Counted from the first letter of the stretch, positions 20,161 through 32,474 are shown. The stretch is 64,000 nt of DNA from Ceratopteris richardii (GCA_020310875.1 CM035406.1:80540355-80604354), one strand, 5' to 3'. Translations and numbers: made by a program. The notes: a model not told the origin generated them from the letters alone.

Positions 20161-21770
20161 TTCCAATGTGGATCATTGAGCAATTATATGAAGCTAATAA
20201 GAGGTGGTTCAAGAAACCAGTCTTGAACTGATGCTGCTCCATTACACACATAATATATATGTGTTTATCATATGATGTGCCCATCAAGAATGCTCTTACT
20301 GGTCTCAAGTGCAACTTTTTAAAGGCCAGCAAGATTCAGCCCATCAGTTTAAAAGAATGAGAGGAACTATCCCATGTGTCCAACCACGAGGAGTTGTCAC
20401 AACCCGAGATATATCACCAACAACAGAGGGCACATTGCCCGCATTCACTATTCAAATCCCTCGATCTAGGTATGAAGGAACTTCACAAGCTGCACCCTCT
20501 GCTCCACCTATGCCATCAGAATTTGAATTTTTCCTCCACTACAGACATCGAAGGGGTGGAAGCATTGGACTTTGAGTCTTTCCTACAGATGGCTCAACTT
20601 TCAAATGACGAATTCTTTTCAGATACAAAGGGCCTTGACACCTCCACACAAAGGATGGGACAATCAAGAGAAGAACAACATGTACATTGGGAAGATGACC
20701 AACGAAGAATGCTGTCACAACAATTGGAGCAACATGAGGGTGAAGAAGAAGAAGTAGCTACTAGAGCTCCTACCTATACCATGCAACTCCGTCGATTATA
20801 CCAACTTATGGAGAATGTTTGATCCCAACAAATAATTTCTGAAAAAAGGAATAGAGTACTCATGGCCAACTCTTGGAAGAGGTCGGTCTAGATTCTCAAC
20901 CCAGTGAATCTCTTGCAAATGCTTTTAGAAACATGTGGTGTAGTGGAGGCCATAAGATACATGTTATAAAGACCACATGAAACATATGATCCACAAAAGT
21001 TACAGAGCCAACCAAGGCCAAGGAAAAGTATTCAAATACCCATCACTACCATGGCAATGATGATGACGGTGCCCGAAAAAATTGATACGATTGTTACCAC
21101 AGTTTTTGAAATCCAAGGAGAGATGATCTCTCAAGCAATTGACACTGGTATGCCAAGTCCCCCAATATCCCTGCTTGGAACTCCTAGCATTGAAACAACT
21201 ATCATCCACGAAGAGACATCCAAAACAATTCTTCAAACACCTCCACCATCACCCCCTAGAACCCAGGATGTAACTATCATACCTACTACATATCCTACCG
21301 AACACATCTTCACCTTTTGTAGCCTGACTTCTATTTCGTCTCTGTTTTCTTCCTTCGACAATCCACTGTATCATACTGCCACCGAGCCAACTGGTTCTTT
21401 GATTGATCTTGCTATTGAACACCCTACACCCACTACATCGGTGATAGGTCATCTAGATTTTCAATCCACTTTTCTCTATCTTCCTATCCCTCAACCTTCT
21501 TCAATGGTAGTTCCCCCTATGATCTCCATCTCAGCAATTCTCCAACCTTTTTACTCCTATCTGTCTAAACACCACCAACCTTCACCCAAACCCATTTGCC
21601 CTTCCCATTATCAACACCCACATCACAACTATTCACCGCCACCACACACACAGCACCTACCGTCCCTATGTACATGGTAGACACTACACACACTTCCACA
21701 TCTGATAGCATGGACATATCACCACCCACTGCACCTCCCCCTCCCCCCATGATTCCACCATCTTAACTTG
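20161..21770 (+). pseudogene. GyD: unassigned downstream region, proline-rich part
   Basis: Continues GyD after CoR. Open pieces include 20376-20822 (acidic, Gln/Glu-rich end) and 21051-21680, which is very rich in Pro, Ser and Thr (PPPSPPRTQD; HQPSPKPICPSHYQHPHH), with a further Pro run near 21730-21760. No known family was recognised. It could be an extra ORF of GyD, or unrelated DNA. Confidence 0.4.
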
Positions 21771-21774
21771 TATT

Positions 21775-22525
21775 CTCGATCTCTAATAGAAGTTTTCTTC
21801 TCTTTCTTTATCTCGAAAAACTTATTATCACACATAATTGCTTGATTTATGAATTCATTCAAAGTACTTACCTTGGGCATGGTTAGCATGAGGTCCTTAA
21901 CATCGTCACATAAGCCCCATAAAAATTTCTTGATAAAATAATCCTCATGCCATGTGAGGTCACAAATGATTTGACTGAATTCTGATGCATAGGTAGATGT
22001 AGGCGTATTTCCTTGATGTAGCTTCCTTGGCTTTATCTCAGCAACACATGAACAATTGGTATCTCCAAAAGAAGACGTGAACTCTCAAACAAAGTCCTTG
22101 AAATCATACAAAATATCCATGTTCTTCTCTAGGATAGGTGCAAAACATGAAAGAGCAGGACCATCTAACAAAGTTCCTATGAGTCCTACTTGAAAAGCAT
22201 CATCTAGGTACTTGTTAGGTTGCATTCTTATGAAGAGCTTCACTTGTTGTAGAAATCCTCAAAACTTAGATCTTTTCCCATCAAATTTCTTAAGCATGCT
22301 CACTTTTGGAATTCTCTTCATGTTATTTGTCATGGGGTACTTGAAGAGGATTGATTTACAATGCTCTGCAACTCTTGAATTTTCCTTTGAAGTTCTTTGA
22401 TTACATCTTGAATATTCTATTGTTGAATCCTTTCTTGATTTTCTCGTATCTCTTGGACTTGTTGTTGAATGACTTTAAGTGCATAAAAAATTTCTTCTCG
22501 AATAATCTCCATGGTGCCTGGACTT
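21775..22525 (-). pseudogene. GyM: Gag
   Basis: On the minus strand the conserved part of a gypsy Gag is seen with stops and frameshifts: TYASEFSQIICDLTWHEDYFIKKFLWGLCDDVKDLMLTM followed by NEFINQAIMCDNKFFE resembles the Retrotrans_gag pattern. The start MEIIREEIFYALKVIQQQ near 22513 is helical and Gln-rich. Non-functional. Confidence 0.7.
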
Positions 22526-22530
22526 GATGA

Positions 22531-22547
22531 AGGTAGTCTTGCCAAAA
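22531..22547 (-). promoter_or_regulatory. GyM probable primer-binding site
   Basis: Minus strand TTTTGGCAAGACTACC directly follows the LTR end CCCCTAACA. Position and the TGG start fit a primer site; I could not match it to a particular tRNA. Confidence 0.45.
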
Positions 22548-23462
22548 TGTTAGGGGAGCACTAGATTGTGCTCTCTGGCTACACTGGATAGGATTTTGGA
22601 AATATACTTCTGATTACAAGAACACCCACGTAGGGCAAATAATACAACGATAAGTAACTGATACAAGATGTCCCACAATCCGAGACCAATAAGTATGGAT
22701 AACTGGACTAGAGATGATACAGGGGATCCCACAACTCGAGAATATAGGTATGAAACAAGATATCTCGATCACAAGAATTCCCTTCAAGGATATGAACTAG
22801 ATATAAGAAATAACTAGACAAGATCTCATACTATGAGATTACAAGAGGACAAGGCAAGATGTCCAAGATACAAGACTAGACAGTATTGGAACAAGGAGAA
22901 GACAAGAACTGGAACTGGAACTTGGAGAGTACTTACTTGGTGGTCACGACTCCTTGAGCTCCCAAGACTGGTATTGTAAAGAATGAGTATGTATGTAGGC
23001 CTCCTTATATAGGAGTTTGAGGGTGGTTCCCAAGGGCGGTTATAAAGTTGGTTACACATTCAAGATGTCATGATGATGTCAACAATATAAAACAGGACCT
23101 CTTGATATTAGAATTCAGCGAATAGACAGTCAATCTTAGGGTTTTGGCACATTCTAGATGCAATGGAAGCATTGCTTTCTCCAAATTATTAACCAACCAT
23201 GAGATATAGAAAGTGACATGGAATCTAAGGTTTGGGATGGTTTCATTCGTGTCCATGATATGAAGAGCCCAAGGAAGTAGAAGAAGCTTGGAGCACAACA
23301 TGATACAAAAATGCATTACCAAGTGAAAATATACAAAAATAAGTTACCCATTAGGGTTATAGGCATATTTACAAGCCGGGGGAAAAAACTCCTAAAGAGG
23401 GAAAACAGTTCCCCAATGGTCCTAAGTGTATTCACACACATCACTACCAAAATATATCAACA
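22548..23462 (-). repeat. GyM 5' LTR
   Basis: About 915 bp, from TGTTGATATATT (minus, 23462) to CCCCTAACA (22548). A TATA box (CTATATAAGG, minus, about 23006-23015) is present. No second copy is in the window, so boundaries rest on TG/CA ends, the promoter and the primer-like site. Confidence 0.6.
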
Positions 23463-23469
23463 AGTATTA

Positions 23470-24450
23470 CCTTGAGTTGGAGCCGCAACCATTACATTTT
23501 GTGGTGGAAAAAGCCATGTTGGGGTCCTCCTTGTCCACAATATGCTTGTGCTAGAATCCCTAGTGAGTTGCACTCTTAGGCTTTTATGGCTAGACTTCCT
23601 GCATAACTAGAAAGCTACATTTAAGAGAGGATATTCACTTACCATACATCCTTGTTTGCTACACATTGTGCACCATAGTGCACTCTTGACTCCACATCTG
23701 GCACGAAGCTCTACTAGCTCCAAGCGGAGTTATGTCATCTGTTATTCTTTGGCCTGCTATTCTTTTTGTAGTTTCAACGTTTCAATTTCACATCATAGTT
23801 GTGCTACTGCACTCTCTTCTTTCTTTTGAGTCTTATTCTTCCTTAGGTTCTCAAGTTCCTTCCTCAATAGGGTTACTAGGTCCTCAAGTTCCATGGAGTA
23901 TGGAAGGCCTGAAGTACTGAATCCATATTGTTGTCGAATTTTCTCCACCTTGTTGTTGTGGTAACGAATTCATCAATGGTTGTTGTAGAGAGCATTGATT
24001 GCTTTATCTTGCATTAGGTGGAAATTGACAATGGCTTAACAAGACACTTTTAATAAGAAATGCGTTTGGATGATATTATAATTTGGCCATAAGTGCTTCA
24101 GCTCTCATGATAAATTCAAGAAATGTCTCTCCAAGACTCAATCTTAAGATCTCCAATTCTTGAATAATATTTTCTATGGTGATTCCTTGTTAGAATTGTG
24201 ATTTAAATGCATCCTTCATTAAGTACTAAGTAACAAACTAGTTTTTGGAAAATTTTCTAAACCACTTATCCGACAACCCTTCTAAGGTTGTCATGAAGAG
24301 TATCAAAAAAGCATTATCGCTCCCTTTTAATCCTCTGTTTTGTATAAGGCTAAAAAACCTCTTGACATGTTCGTCAGCATCTTCATGTGCCTCTAAAGGA
24401 GAAGAACTTTATGTTTAATTAGGAGAGTAAGATTTATAAGTCTACTTGGG
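23470..24450 (-). pseudogene. GyN: Gag
   Basis: Minus-strand Gag-like sequence with many breaks: HVKRFFSLIQNRGLKGSDNAFLILFMTTL, then LSDKWFRKF and ETFLEFIMRAEALMAKL, typical of a gypsy capsid region. It continues to a cysteine-containing tail near 23500. Cut at 23462 by the GyM LTR. Confidence 0.6.
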
Positions 24451-24559
24451 TTGCCATGTTCCCTATTGATGATGTGCATGAAGGGGGTCTAACTGACCTA
24501 AAAGCAGCTTTCCTTCTTGTGGATTTAAAAGATTATGTTGCCGAAGGTTTGTGAACAGG

Positions 24560-24789
24560 TTGTAATCATGAGCTATGCATCCACTTTGTGAGATTAAGAT
24601 GAATTCCAAGAGAAAGAAAGGTTACCTCTTTAATTTTGAATATCAACACATTTTGTTCTTCCTTCTTCTTCACCTTGTAATCATGAGCTATGCATCCACT
24701 TTGTGAGATTAAGATGAATTCCAAGAGAAAGAAAGGTTACCTCTTTAATTTTGAATATCAACACATTTTGTACTTCCTTCTTCTTCACC
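24560..24789. repeat. 115-bp tandem duplication in GyN leader
   Basis: Bases from 24560 are repeated from 24675 with one visible mismatch (TTGTTCTTCC against TTGTACTTCC). Both copies start TTGTAATCATGAGC. The near identity shows a recent local duplication, within sequence between the GyN primer site and Gag. Confidence 0.95.
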
Positions 24790-24837
24790 TGAGAATTGTG
24801 ATTGCCTTTTTTCCCCTATGCTCAAGCTTCCTTGTCC

Positions 24838-24856
24838 CACCAGGCATGCCAAATTT
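24838..24856 (-). promoter_or_regulatory. GyN probable primer-binding site
   Basis: Minus strand AAATTTGGCATGCCTGGTGG follows the CA end of the candidate LTR (CCTGCAACA). The tRNA is not identified. Confidence 0.45.
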
Positions 24857-25710
24857 TGTTGCAGGAAATTCTTTAATCAAAGGGGCTTGAGTGTTTGTAG
24901 GAGAAGAGTAGATAAGTAAAAGAAATACATGTTGCATCAAAAGTTCTTTGTGCCTTGATTAAGATAGAGAATTACAATTGCTTTGCTTTCAAGAATATGA
25001 AAAAAGTACTCACTATGCAGAACACTCTTGAGGCAAAAAGTACACACAAGTAGAACCAAGTACTTCCAAGTACTTGTGTAGTCAACCTCTGAAGCACTTC
25101 TTCACCTTAGCCAAGTGGCTTGCTCTTGCGCTTCCTTGCAATCAAGCCTCCAATAAGGTTGAAGTCCTGAACATGTCTATTGTACACATGCAACACCTCC
25201 TTGCTAGTACTATAATGCACCTTGGTGGTCTCCTTCCTCCAATGAAGTTGACCTGTAAGACACAAGAGAGCATACAATACTCTCTTCATCACTCCTTGGC
25301 TCTAAAGATCTTCATTGTCTATCGGAGATTCTCTGCACACTTTGCACACTCTTTGTCTCTTTGCACACTCTATGTCTCTCTCTTGCTTCTCTACATATGA
25401 ATTTCTTTTGCTTAGTGTTTGCTTTTATCTTATAATTCTTAATTGATTTGTTGAATCCTTTGTATACATGCACTTTTCTTGCCTTGATTTTCATTCATAT
25501 GTGTGTCTTAGTGTATCTCAGTGTATCTTAACCTTGGTTGTGCAACCCATTTTCCCGTTCCTTGGTGCACACATATCCCAAGTCTTTATATTTCGGATGA
25601 TTCCTTTCTCGTACTTTGCTTCAAGATCCTCTCCCAAGATCTTCTTACATCACTTCAATAAGATCCTATTTTGTCTTGTAGTGGCCTTATAGAAAACACA
25701 AATTTTAACA
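24857..25710 (-). repeat. GyN 5' LTR (tentative)
   Basis: Candidate LTR of about 854 bp from TGTTAAAATTTG (minus, 25710) to CTGCAACA (24857). Evidence is limited to TG/CA ends, the adjoining primer-like site and the Gag that follows; no second copy is present. Confidence 0.45.
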
Positions 25711-26300
25711 AGGGCCACATATAGGCTTTTTCTCGTTTAGTAACTTTTGCACTTTTGGCTTTGGATTATCCAAAATGTACACATTAGACACGGTTCACCT
25801 AAACCTTCCAAACTCTTCAAAAAGCCTTAAACCTTTCAAAAGACCCTTTGAAACTTGTAATTAAATTCAACCATAGGAAAATTGTGAGCATACACATGTG
25901 CACTACCTATGGACACACTATTTGATAACTTATTGGCCACATGTGCACCACTTCTACAGCCCTTTGCCAAGTAAGCATCGGGACACGTGCAACATGTGCA
26001 CAAGCATACACACATACATATGCAAACAAGCCTCGATCATGGACTAGAGATAGGGGCTCTTAAGAAACTCAAACTTGTTTAGAAGAGAGTCCCTAGTTAA
26101 AAATAGGTTCTAAACCCTTGTTTGAAGTTTGATTGGAGTGTAGAGAAATCCTATAAAATACTAGAAGTTTAGAAAATCACTCCTCAAACTGTATGACTCC
26201 TCAACTTGCACACTTATGGAGTAGATTAGAAGAAATGGATTTTGGACATATCTTTAAAGGTGTATCTTTACATAAAAATGGATAATTTGAGGGATAGTTT
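25711..26300 (-). repeat. weak LTR-like block related to LTR-F
   Basis: Between about 26080 and 26215 there are short matches in the same order to LTR-F near 3260-3400: CTAGTTAAAAATAGGTTCTA, CTTGTTTGAAG, CTTCTAATACTCCTCAA-like and ACTCCTCAACTTGCAC. This may be an old diverged LTR of the Asp-primer family. The rest is unassigned. Confidence 0.35.
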
Positions 26301-26904
26301 TGAATTTTTTGAGGCTAGCATTAGCCTCATGCATCCATGATAGTTGATGCTTCAATTCTTCACAATCCCGACCATCTTCTCTCTTTTTGGCTTTCAAACA
26401 CTCTATAGAGTGTCCATCTCTTACATATAATCATTCCCATTGTAGAAGCTATATAAGCATGGCCTATACAAAGCTCTACATAGCATTGTGCACTGAAAAG
26501 CCTTTTGTCTAGAGTTTGTCTATCGGGTCTATTCCACTGTGCTATTTTTTCTTACAATTGATGATGAATACCATAATCTCTAGTAATTGTAAATACTCAT
26601 TTGGTGAGTACAAGCTACATATTCATGAATCTTATGGTGAGTACAAGTTGTAGTGGTGAATTTTCATAGCCCGTTGGTGAATTTACACATTGATGGGTCT
26701 TTTGATCTTGGTGGTTCTTTGGTGTTTTTACGTCTTGAGAGCGACATTTTGGTGATTTTTTCGTCATCTTCTGATGACGTTATGTTGTTTCTACCTTATG
26801 CACTATGCACTTCAAGAGATCTTGTTTTGTGTTGGAAGTGGTCTCATGTGATCTAGAGATGAGATGACAAAAGCTTCTCCCTAGTTTCTCTCCAAGCTTC
26901 TCTC
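26301..26904. other. unassigned DNA with a plus-strand TATA-like site
   Basis: No gene seen. GCTATATAAGCATGG near 26449 looks like a TATA box, and GTGAGTACAAG repeats near 26605 and 26637. It could be an LTR fragment, but no second copy is in the window. Confidence 0.3.
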
Positions 26905-27217
26905 GACTTCTTCAGGTCTGGGTAAATCAGAACCGCATTACACTTGAGTTAGAAAATGAGGCACTCAAGGAACTAGGAAAGGCACAAACTCCTGGTCCTT
27001 CCAGGAGTACACATGAAGATGGTGATGCTATTCTTGTCCAAACCTATGTGATGCAGAAGGATGATTGTCTCAGAGAAGTCAAGGATACTATGGAACTCCC
27101 TTCTTTTTCAAAGGCCAATGGGATGCGGCAACCAAAAGTGGATCAAATGCAGAAGAAGCAGATGACCTCTGTTGGAAGCCAAAAGAAAGTACGAAGCAAG
27201 GTGTCTCATCCATTGAA
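26905..27217 (+). pseudogene. GyD-like fragment after PR2, inverted against GyB
   Basis: Plus-strand sequence close to GyD 14480-14700: LLQVWVNQNRITLELENEALKELGKAQTP, then HEDGDAILVQ. It is the segment just after the second protease domain. At about 27217 it is joined directly to the RNase H end of GyB, which reads on the opposite strand. No LTR lies between them. Confidence 0.8.
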
Positions 27218-28745
27218 TTATTCCTTGTGGGGCCTCTCCAGATGTGAGCCTAGAAAGATGGTCGGCTCTCAAATGAGTCTTGCCTTTCCTTACCACTGCC
27301 TCAAAGTCATATTCCATCAATAAGAGGAACCATCTTACTAATCTGCCTGTATTGCAAGGCTTGTTTACCAAGTATAACAGTGCTTGATGATCAATAAAAA
27401 ATTTAAACTTATTTGCAAGCAAATAGTGTCTAAATTTTTTAACTGCATATACCATGCCTAATCCTTCTCGTTCAGTGGTGGTATAATTTCGTTCAGCTGC
27501 ATTCAACTGTCTACTAGCATAGGCAATTGGAAGATCCATATTACCTTCGCCTGTAGGTTGTGCGAGTACACATCCAATAGCATAGTTGGATGCATCCACG
27601 TGAACATGAAAGGGCTTATTCCAATCTGGTGTGGTCAAGACTGGTGCTGAACATAAACGTCGTTTAAGCTCATTGAAGGAGTTCTCACACTCTTCAGTCC
27701 ACTCAAAGTTAGTCAAAAGTCTGTACAGAGGCTTTGGAATGATGGCGTACATGTGTATAAAGCATCGGTAATAACCACAATGCCCCATGAAAGCTTGTAC
27801 TTCCTTGACATTCTTTGGCCTAGGTAGTTGTGCAATAGCTCTAACTTTTTCCTGGTCCGTAGATATGCCATTCTTTGACACTATGTGTCCTAGAATCTTG
27901 CCTTGCCTGACCATGAAAACATGCTTTTCTGGGTTCAGGCAGACTTGATATTCTCTACATTTGTCAAAGATTTACCTGAGTTCATGTATATGTGTTTGTC
28001 TAATGTTGGAATGAGCACAAAGATCATCAACATAGACCTCTAAATTCTTCCTTAGGAATTCTTTAAATACATGGCACATCAGTCTCTGAAAGGTTGCAGG
28101 AGCATTGGTAAGCCCAGATGGCATTACTCGAAAAGCAAATATGCCCCACTCTGTGGCAAAAGCCGTCTTATGATGATCTTTTGGAGCAATGGCCACCTGA
28201 TTGTAGCCCAAAAATCCATCAAGGAAGCTATACACTTCCTTGCCTGCTACTCTTTCTAGTAGATGCTCAGTGATAGGAAGAGGATAATTGTCTCTAATGG
28301 TGGCTGCATTAACCTTCTTCAAGTTGATGCATATGCGTAGCTTCCCATTCTTTTTGGGCACCACTACAATGGGGGATACCCACTCAGTGTGCTCAATTTC
28401 ATAGACGAATCCAGCTTCGACCAAGCGATCTATCTCTTCTTTGATCTTATCAGCATAATTATCGTTATATGTGTATGGCTTTTGTTTAGAGGGTTTGGCA
28501 TCTGCGGTCATGGGAATGGTGTGTGAGCATATGTCAGGGTCTAAACCTTTCAGGTCCTTGTAGCTCCAAGCGAATACATCTCTGTATTCTCTTAGCAAGG
28601 CAATCAGCTCTTGCTCTTCTTCTTCCGTCAGGTCATGTCCTATGTAAGTACATCTCTCTTCTCCTTCTTCTATGGCTACCACTATTTTCTTGGTGGTTTC
28701 TTTGTTATCATAGGACTCTCCTGATTGTGCCTCACATTTAGGCAT
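27218..28745 (-). pseudogene. GyB: reverse transcriptase and RNase H
   Basis: One frame with a TAA near 27974. Reverse transcriptase copies the element RNA into DNA. Visible blocks: EEIDRLVEAGFVYEIEHTEWVSPIVVVPKKNGKLRICI, then YPLPITEHLLERVAGKEVYSFLDGF and the active site LEVYVDDLCAHS, intact. The thumb (GKILGHIVSKNGISTD), connection and RNase H follow, with catalytic-type Asp in HVHVDASNYAIG and the TTTEREGLGMVYAVKKF block. It ends at HLSRLTSGEAPQG, where the inverted junction begins. A stop is the only break in these 500 codons. Confidence 0.9.
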
Positions 28746-29974
28746 TCTATCATGACTCTCCTGTCATCTATCTCGTACTTTTTGAAATTGTCAGGGACCT
28801 CAAACAAAGACTCTTTCTCTTCTGGTGTGACTGCTCTCTTCTTCCTCTTCTTAACTTCGCTCTTGGTGGCCACTTGGGTGGCTAACCTCACATCATTGGT
28901 AAGCTCTTCATGTCTCTGAGGGTGAACTTCTACTTTGTAGAAGTATTCTTCATCTGATGCAAAGGGTGGATCCATAATGATTGACTCCAGATCGGAGTCA
29001 CTTGCATCCTCGAATGCATCAGTGCTAGGTTCACATTCTTCCAGAACCGAATCTCCCATGATTGGCTCTATTGAGAAGACTGAAATGTCATAGCCATCCT
29101 CGTCACAGTGGGGTGTCCATTGTTCCTCATTGATGACTACATCCATTGTTGCTAAAATTTCTGCCCAGCCGTGAGGTTCAAATTCTTCGTCAAGAAATAC
29201 TACAGATGCATAGGCTGGGTCTTGAATTGATCTATGGGTTTCTTTCGCACCTACCTCTCTAGCTTTTTCTCTCTTCTCCTCTTTTACTTCAACTTTACAC
29301 ATCCACAAGTGGGTGTCTTCATGCATCCATGAGGATCCTGATCCTATGGAGTGCACAGACTCTGTGTCATCCTTGGCCCTATGGATGGGATTCCATTGAA
29401 TAGGCGGTACGTATCTATGAGATTAATCCTTGAGATTGACTTTGGTTGTAACACCTAGGTGTTGCAAATACAAAGAATTGGTTCCCCAATCCTGTACCAC
29501 TTGCAATTGTCGCATGAATGGTCTTCCCAAAATCATCTCATAGGCATGATTCTTGCTAAAGTCACATATAGCGAAAGTATGCTCGAACTCAACACCACAT
29601 GTAGTGAGAGTTATTCCTTCTAGCAAGCCTAAGGGTCTTTCTATGTGACCATCAGCCATATGCAATTTCATTCTCGTTGGCCTAAGTGCTGGCTTTCCCC
29701 AACGCTTCCATAGGGAAGTGGTAGCAATGGCAACTCTTGCGCCTGAGTCCAAAATTGCCTTGGTTGTGTATCCTTGATGCGTAATGGGAAGATAGGTGTT
29801 TCCTTCTTCTCCTTCACTCATGTCTCCTATCTTATCCAAGGGTATTTTTGGCACTGATCTATGGGATCCTACTTGCGAACGAGGTTTCACTACTTCTGGC
29901 ATTTGATTGGCTACATGTTTCCACAGTTCTGGCCTAACCTTGAGCAACTCTTCTAAAGTGAGATTGCACTGCAC
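28682..29974 (-). pseudogene. GyB: first retropepsin (PR1) and acidic linker
   Basis: The usual gypsy protease, which cuts the polyprotein. GNTYLPITHQGYTTKAILDSGARVAIAT holds the catalytic Asp-Ser-Gly; MILGRPFM is the C-terminal block. The frame is open 29974-29423, has one stop, and continues in the same frame from 29356 through an acidic linker of about 220 codons (EDTHLWMCKVEVKEEKRE onward) toward reverse transcriptase. A frameshift near 28700 leads into it. Note Gly-Ala-Arg where GyA and GyC have Gly-Ala-Gly. Confidence 0.85.
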
Positions 29975-30192
29975 TTTAGTATTCTTTACTACCTCTATGT
30001 TCCTAGAGTCTTCGTTTCATACCATGACCATGGGTGCTCTCATACAAGTAGACTTAGCTTCCCATGGGCCTGTGAAGTGGGGTAATTCATGTAAAGAATT
30101 AGGCTTAAAGTCTAATCTCTCTTGAGATTGTGCACTCTCCTGCTCTCCATAAATGGAGGGAATATCTTGTGGGAATTGATCATGCGCATCAT

Positions 30193-32065
30193 TCACAAGT
30201 TCAATGGGAGGAGGGACTTCACTCTCTTTTGCCCATTCTCTTCTTGAATCTCTCGTAGGAATTCTGGTGTGTACCTATTTATAGAAGAAGAGGTGTCTGG
30301 TTCAGTGGAATTGGGCACATAAGCTTCCTGTGGGGAAATGCTTATTCTTTTACTTGCCTCATCTCTTCCTTGGTGTTTTTTCTTCCTTGGCAGATCTTGC
30401 AATTATGCTCTCTAACTTCTCTAATAGTCCATCCAAGTGCAATTGTGCCTTAGCTGAGCAAGAGTAGTTGAAGAGGCGACTGGCTTCAAACATGGTCTGA
30501 GACAATGCGACCATTTTTGCGCAAAGCTTGGTTCTTTCTATCTCTAAGTCAGCTCTAGGGTAGCACTTGTCATGATCCGTCACATTTGGCCCTTCTTGGA
30601 TTCTGGCCTGATATGCCTTAAGCATCATGTCTATGTCTTCAAGAGTGGGGTCAGCTATTACTGATCCTACTCTAAGGGGTGGTGGGATGGTCTGAGGTGG
30701 GTTGAAAGATGGTGGATTAGATGGTGATAGGGATGAAGGTGGTGGTGGTATGTGAGAGTTTGTTTGAGAGGTGAGTTCAACAATTTTGGCTTTTGTTTCT
30801 CTTATGCTTTCTTCTAAGTCGCTCATCTTTTTAGACCATTGTCTTTTCATTCTCTCTCGACTATCCTTCCAGGCTCTCGACCGTTTCTTGGCTATGGTCT
30901 CAGTTTCACTAACCTCTGCACTCTTTTCTTGGCCTAAACCTTCGTTCTGCTGCAAAGCCTGAGCTCTAGTGACCACTTGTAATGATGCAGTGGAAGTTAC
31001 ACTTCCTGTAGCATCTACTACTAACCCAATAACATTAATTGGAGTGATTTTTGGCATATTATTGGGATTCTTTGGGTAATCTCGTAAGAGATGCTCCTTT
31101 CCGCCATCTTGACAAAAGCCCTGGATTGTGTCCGACTGGGGTTGTGTAGGCACAGGCATTGGGCAATCACAAATGAGGTGATCTCCCTGACATCTATAGC
31201 ATGGTCCTCTAGGGAATGGGGGTCTTACTTGCCTAGGTTGAGGTCTAGTGTTGGGATTTGTGTACATGATGTTTGCATACTCAGGATCCCAACTAGGTTC
31301 ACTCGGTTCTTCACTATAGCAGGATTCACCATGTTCAGGAGACTGCATGTAGTAAGCCAGGGGGCTATCAATATGTGTAGAATCAAAGCTATGGTCACTG
31401 GGGTCACTTTCTGAAAGCAATGGTGTTACTGGCACTGTGGCTCTATTTAGGTTCTCTTCTGCAACTGCATACTTTACTAGGATCACATTGGCTGGAGCAG
31501 GAGGTTGTTGTGCTAACACTGGTTGAGGTCTCTGCTGGGTCTGATATTGTGGTTGGTAGGTTTGTTGAGGCCTAGCATATGGTTGTGGTCGCTACTGGTT
31601 CCGGTATCTGCCCTGTTGTGGATATGGTTGAGGGTAGGTTTGCCTAACTGCTTGCTTATTGTATGGGCAATCTTGTGTTGTGTGATTTGTGTATCTCCGT
31701 TCTGTGGTGCAGTATTGGCTACTGGGATTCACTTCGGGTTGAGCCATGATGGGACATACGTTCGCCATATGGTCACCTCCACAAGTATAGCACCGTTTAA
31801 CTGGGGAAAATCTTGGGATTTGTTTGCTAGAGACACCTAGTTTTTGAGCTACTTTCTCAGTGAGTTGCTCAATAGTTGTGGATTGCGAGGAAGAGAGGCT
31901 AGTAGAACTATCTAAATCCTTGTAGATTTTGGAAAGTTCTAATTCCTCCCCTAGGTTATCCTCGATGTCGATGCATATACGTACACACTCTTCTATGGTC
32001 CTTGGGTCCTTTAAGTACACATATGATCTCAACTTTGTACTTACCAGTCCATCTAGGAATAAAGC
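30193..32065 (-). pseudogene. GyB: C-terminal Gag with short zinc knuckles
   Basis: Resumes Gag after Chr with VALFLDGLVS and is open to 31594, where a TAG interrupts; the same frame goes on to 30359. Two knuckles of the unusual type CX2CX3HX4C are present: CYTCGGDHMANVC (about 31792-31754) and CYRCQGDHLICDC. A third is damaged (GFCQDGGKEHLLRDY), and a fourth is seen as YCTTERRYTNHTTQDC. Further on lies a basic, Glu/Lys-rich helical segment (ERMKRQWSKKMSDLEE) and Pro-rich linker. A frameshift near 30390 follows. Confidence 0.8.
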
Positions 32066-32070
32066 CACTT

Positions 32071-32334
32071 TGTTAGGCGTCGCTCTGATGAGCTCCCCAA
32101 TTTTGGGCTAGATTCTACACGCCAATCGATGACTCCTTGACAGAGACGTGCGCACGGAGATCCATGAATTCCAATTGCCGCCCAGCCGCGTACCTCTCTT
32201 GATTGCATACTCCTTAATTGGAGTGACTTGTGGCATCTCACATGAGTGCCACATGGCACTCATGTGTGTGCCTTCTAGTGAAACCCCAAGAGATGGTTCA
32301 CACCATCTCTTCTATAGGGAATCCCTTTATAACA
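32071..32334 (-). repeat. Chr 3' LTR
   Basis: 264 bp, minus strand TGTTATAAAGGG to GCCTAACA. The polypurine tract AAGGGGAAGGAAA (32335-32347) lies directly upstream, and a similar purine tract (AAGGGGAAGG) occurs near 32470. Contains the small inverted repeat GAGTGCCA-N-TGGCACTC (about 32249-32270). Confidence 0.9.
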
Positions 32335-32474
32335 TTTCCTTCCCCTTAACTCCATTTTTGTCCTCAAAAATGGTATTGGAAGGTCTAGAAATCAAGAGAA
32401 TGGTACTCCCACTATATCCCCATGTATATAAATACATGGTCCTGCCTCCGTGTTGTTTCCCCATATCCTTCCCC

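Larger units (their letters stand above)
11370..21770 (+). mobile_element. GyD: Asp-family gypsy remnant, split by CoR
   Basis: Plus-strand member of the family GyA-GyD. It has a leader palindrome array, a Gag start, reverse transcriptase, RNase H, first integrase zinc module, integrase tail, a second protease domain and a downstream region. It lacks the 5' LTR and primer site (replaced by CoQ), most of Gag, the first protease, much of the reverse transcriptase and the integrase core. The downstream region is interrupted at 16187-16191 by CoR, with a clean target duplication. The right end at about 21770 is where similarity to any GyD-like coding stops and GyM begins. It is closest to GyB in leader and Gag start. 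Confidence 0.7.
21775..23462 (-). mobile_element. GyM: gypsy 5' end (LTR, primer site, Gag)
   Basis: Minus-strand element start: LTR 22548-23462, primer-site region 22531-22547, then Gag to about 21775, where it is truncated against GyD. Its LTR lies directly against a second Gag fragment (GyN, 23470-24450), which suggests that GyM landed inside GyN. Confidence 0.65.

Noticed and set aside
20309..21680. Host proline-rich gene
   Set aside because: The frames are short and broken, and the stretch continues GyD across the CoR target duplication, so a transposon origin is more likely.
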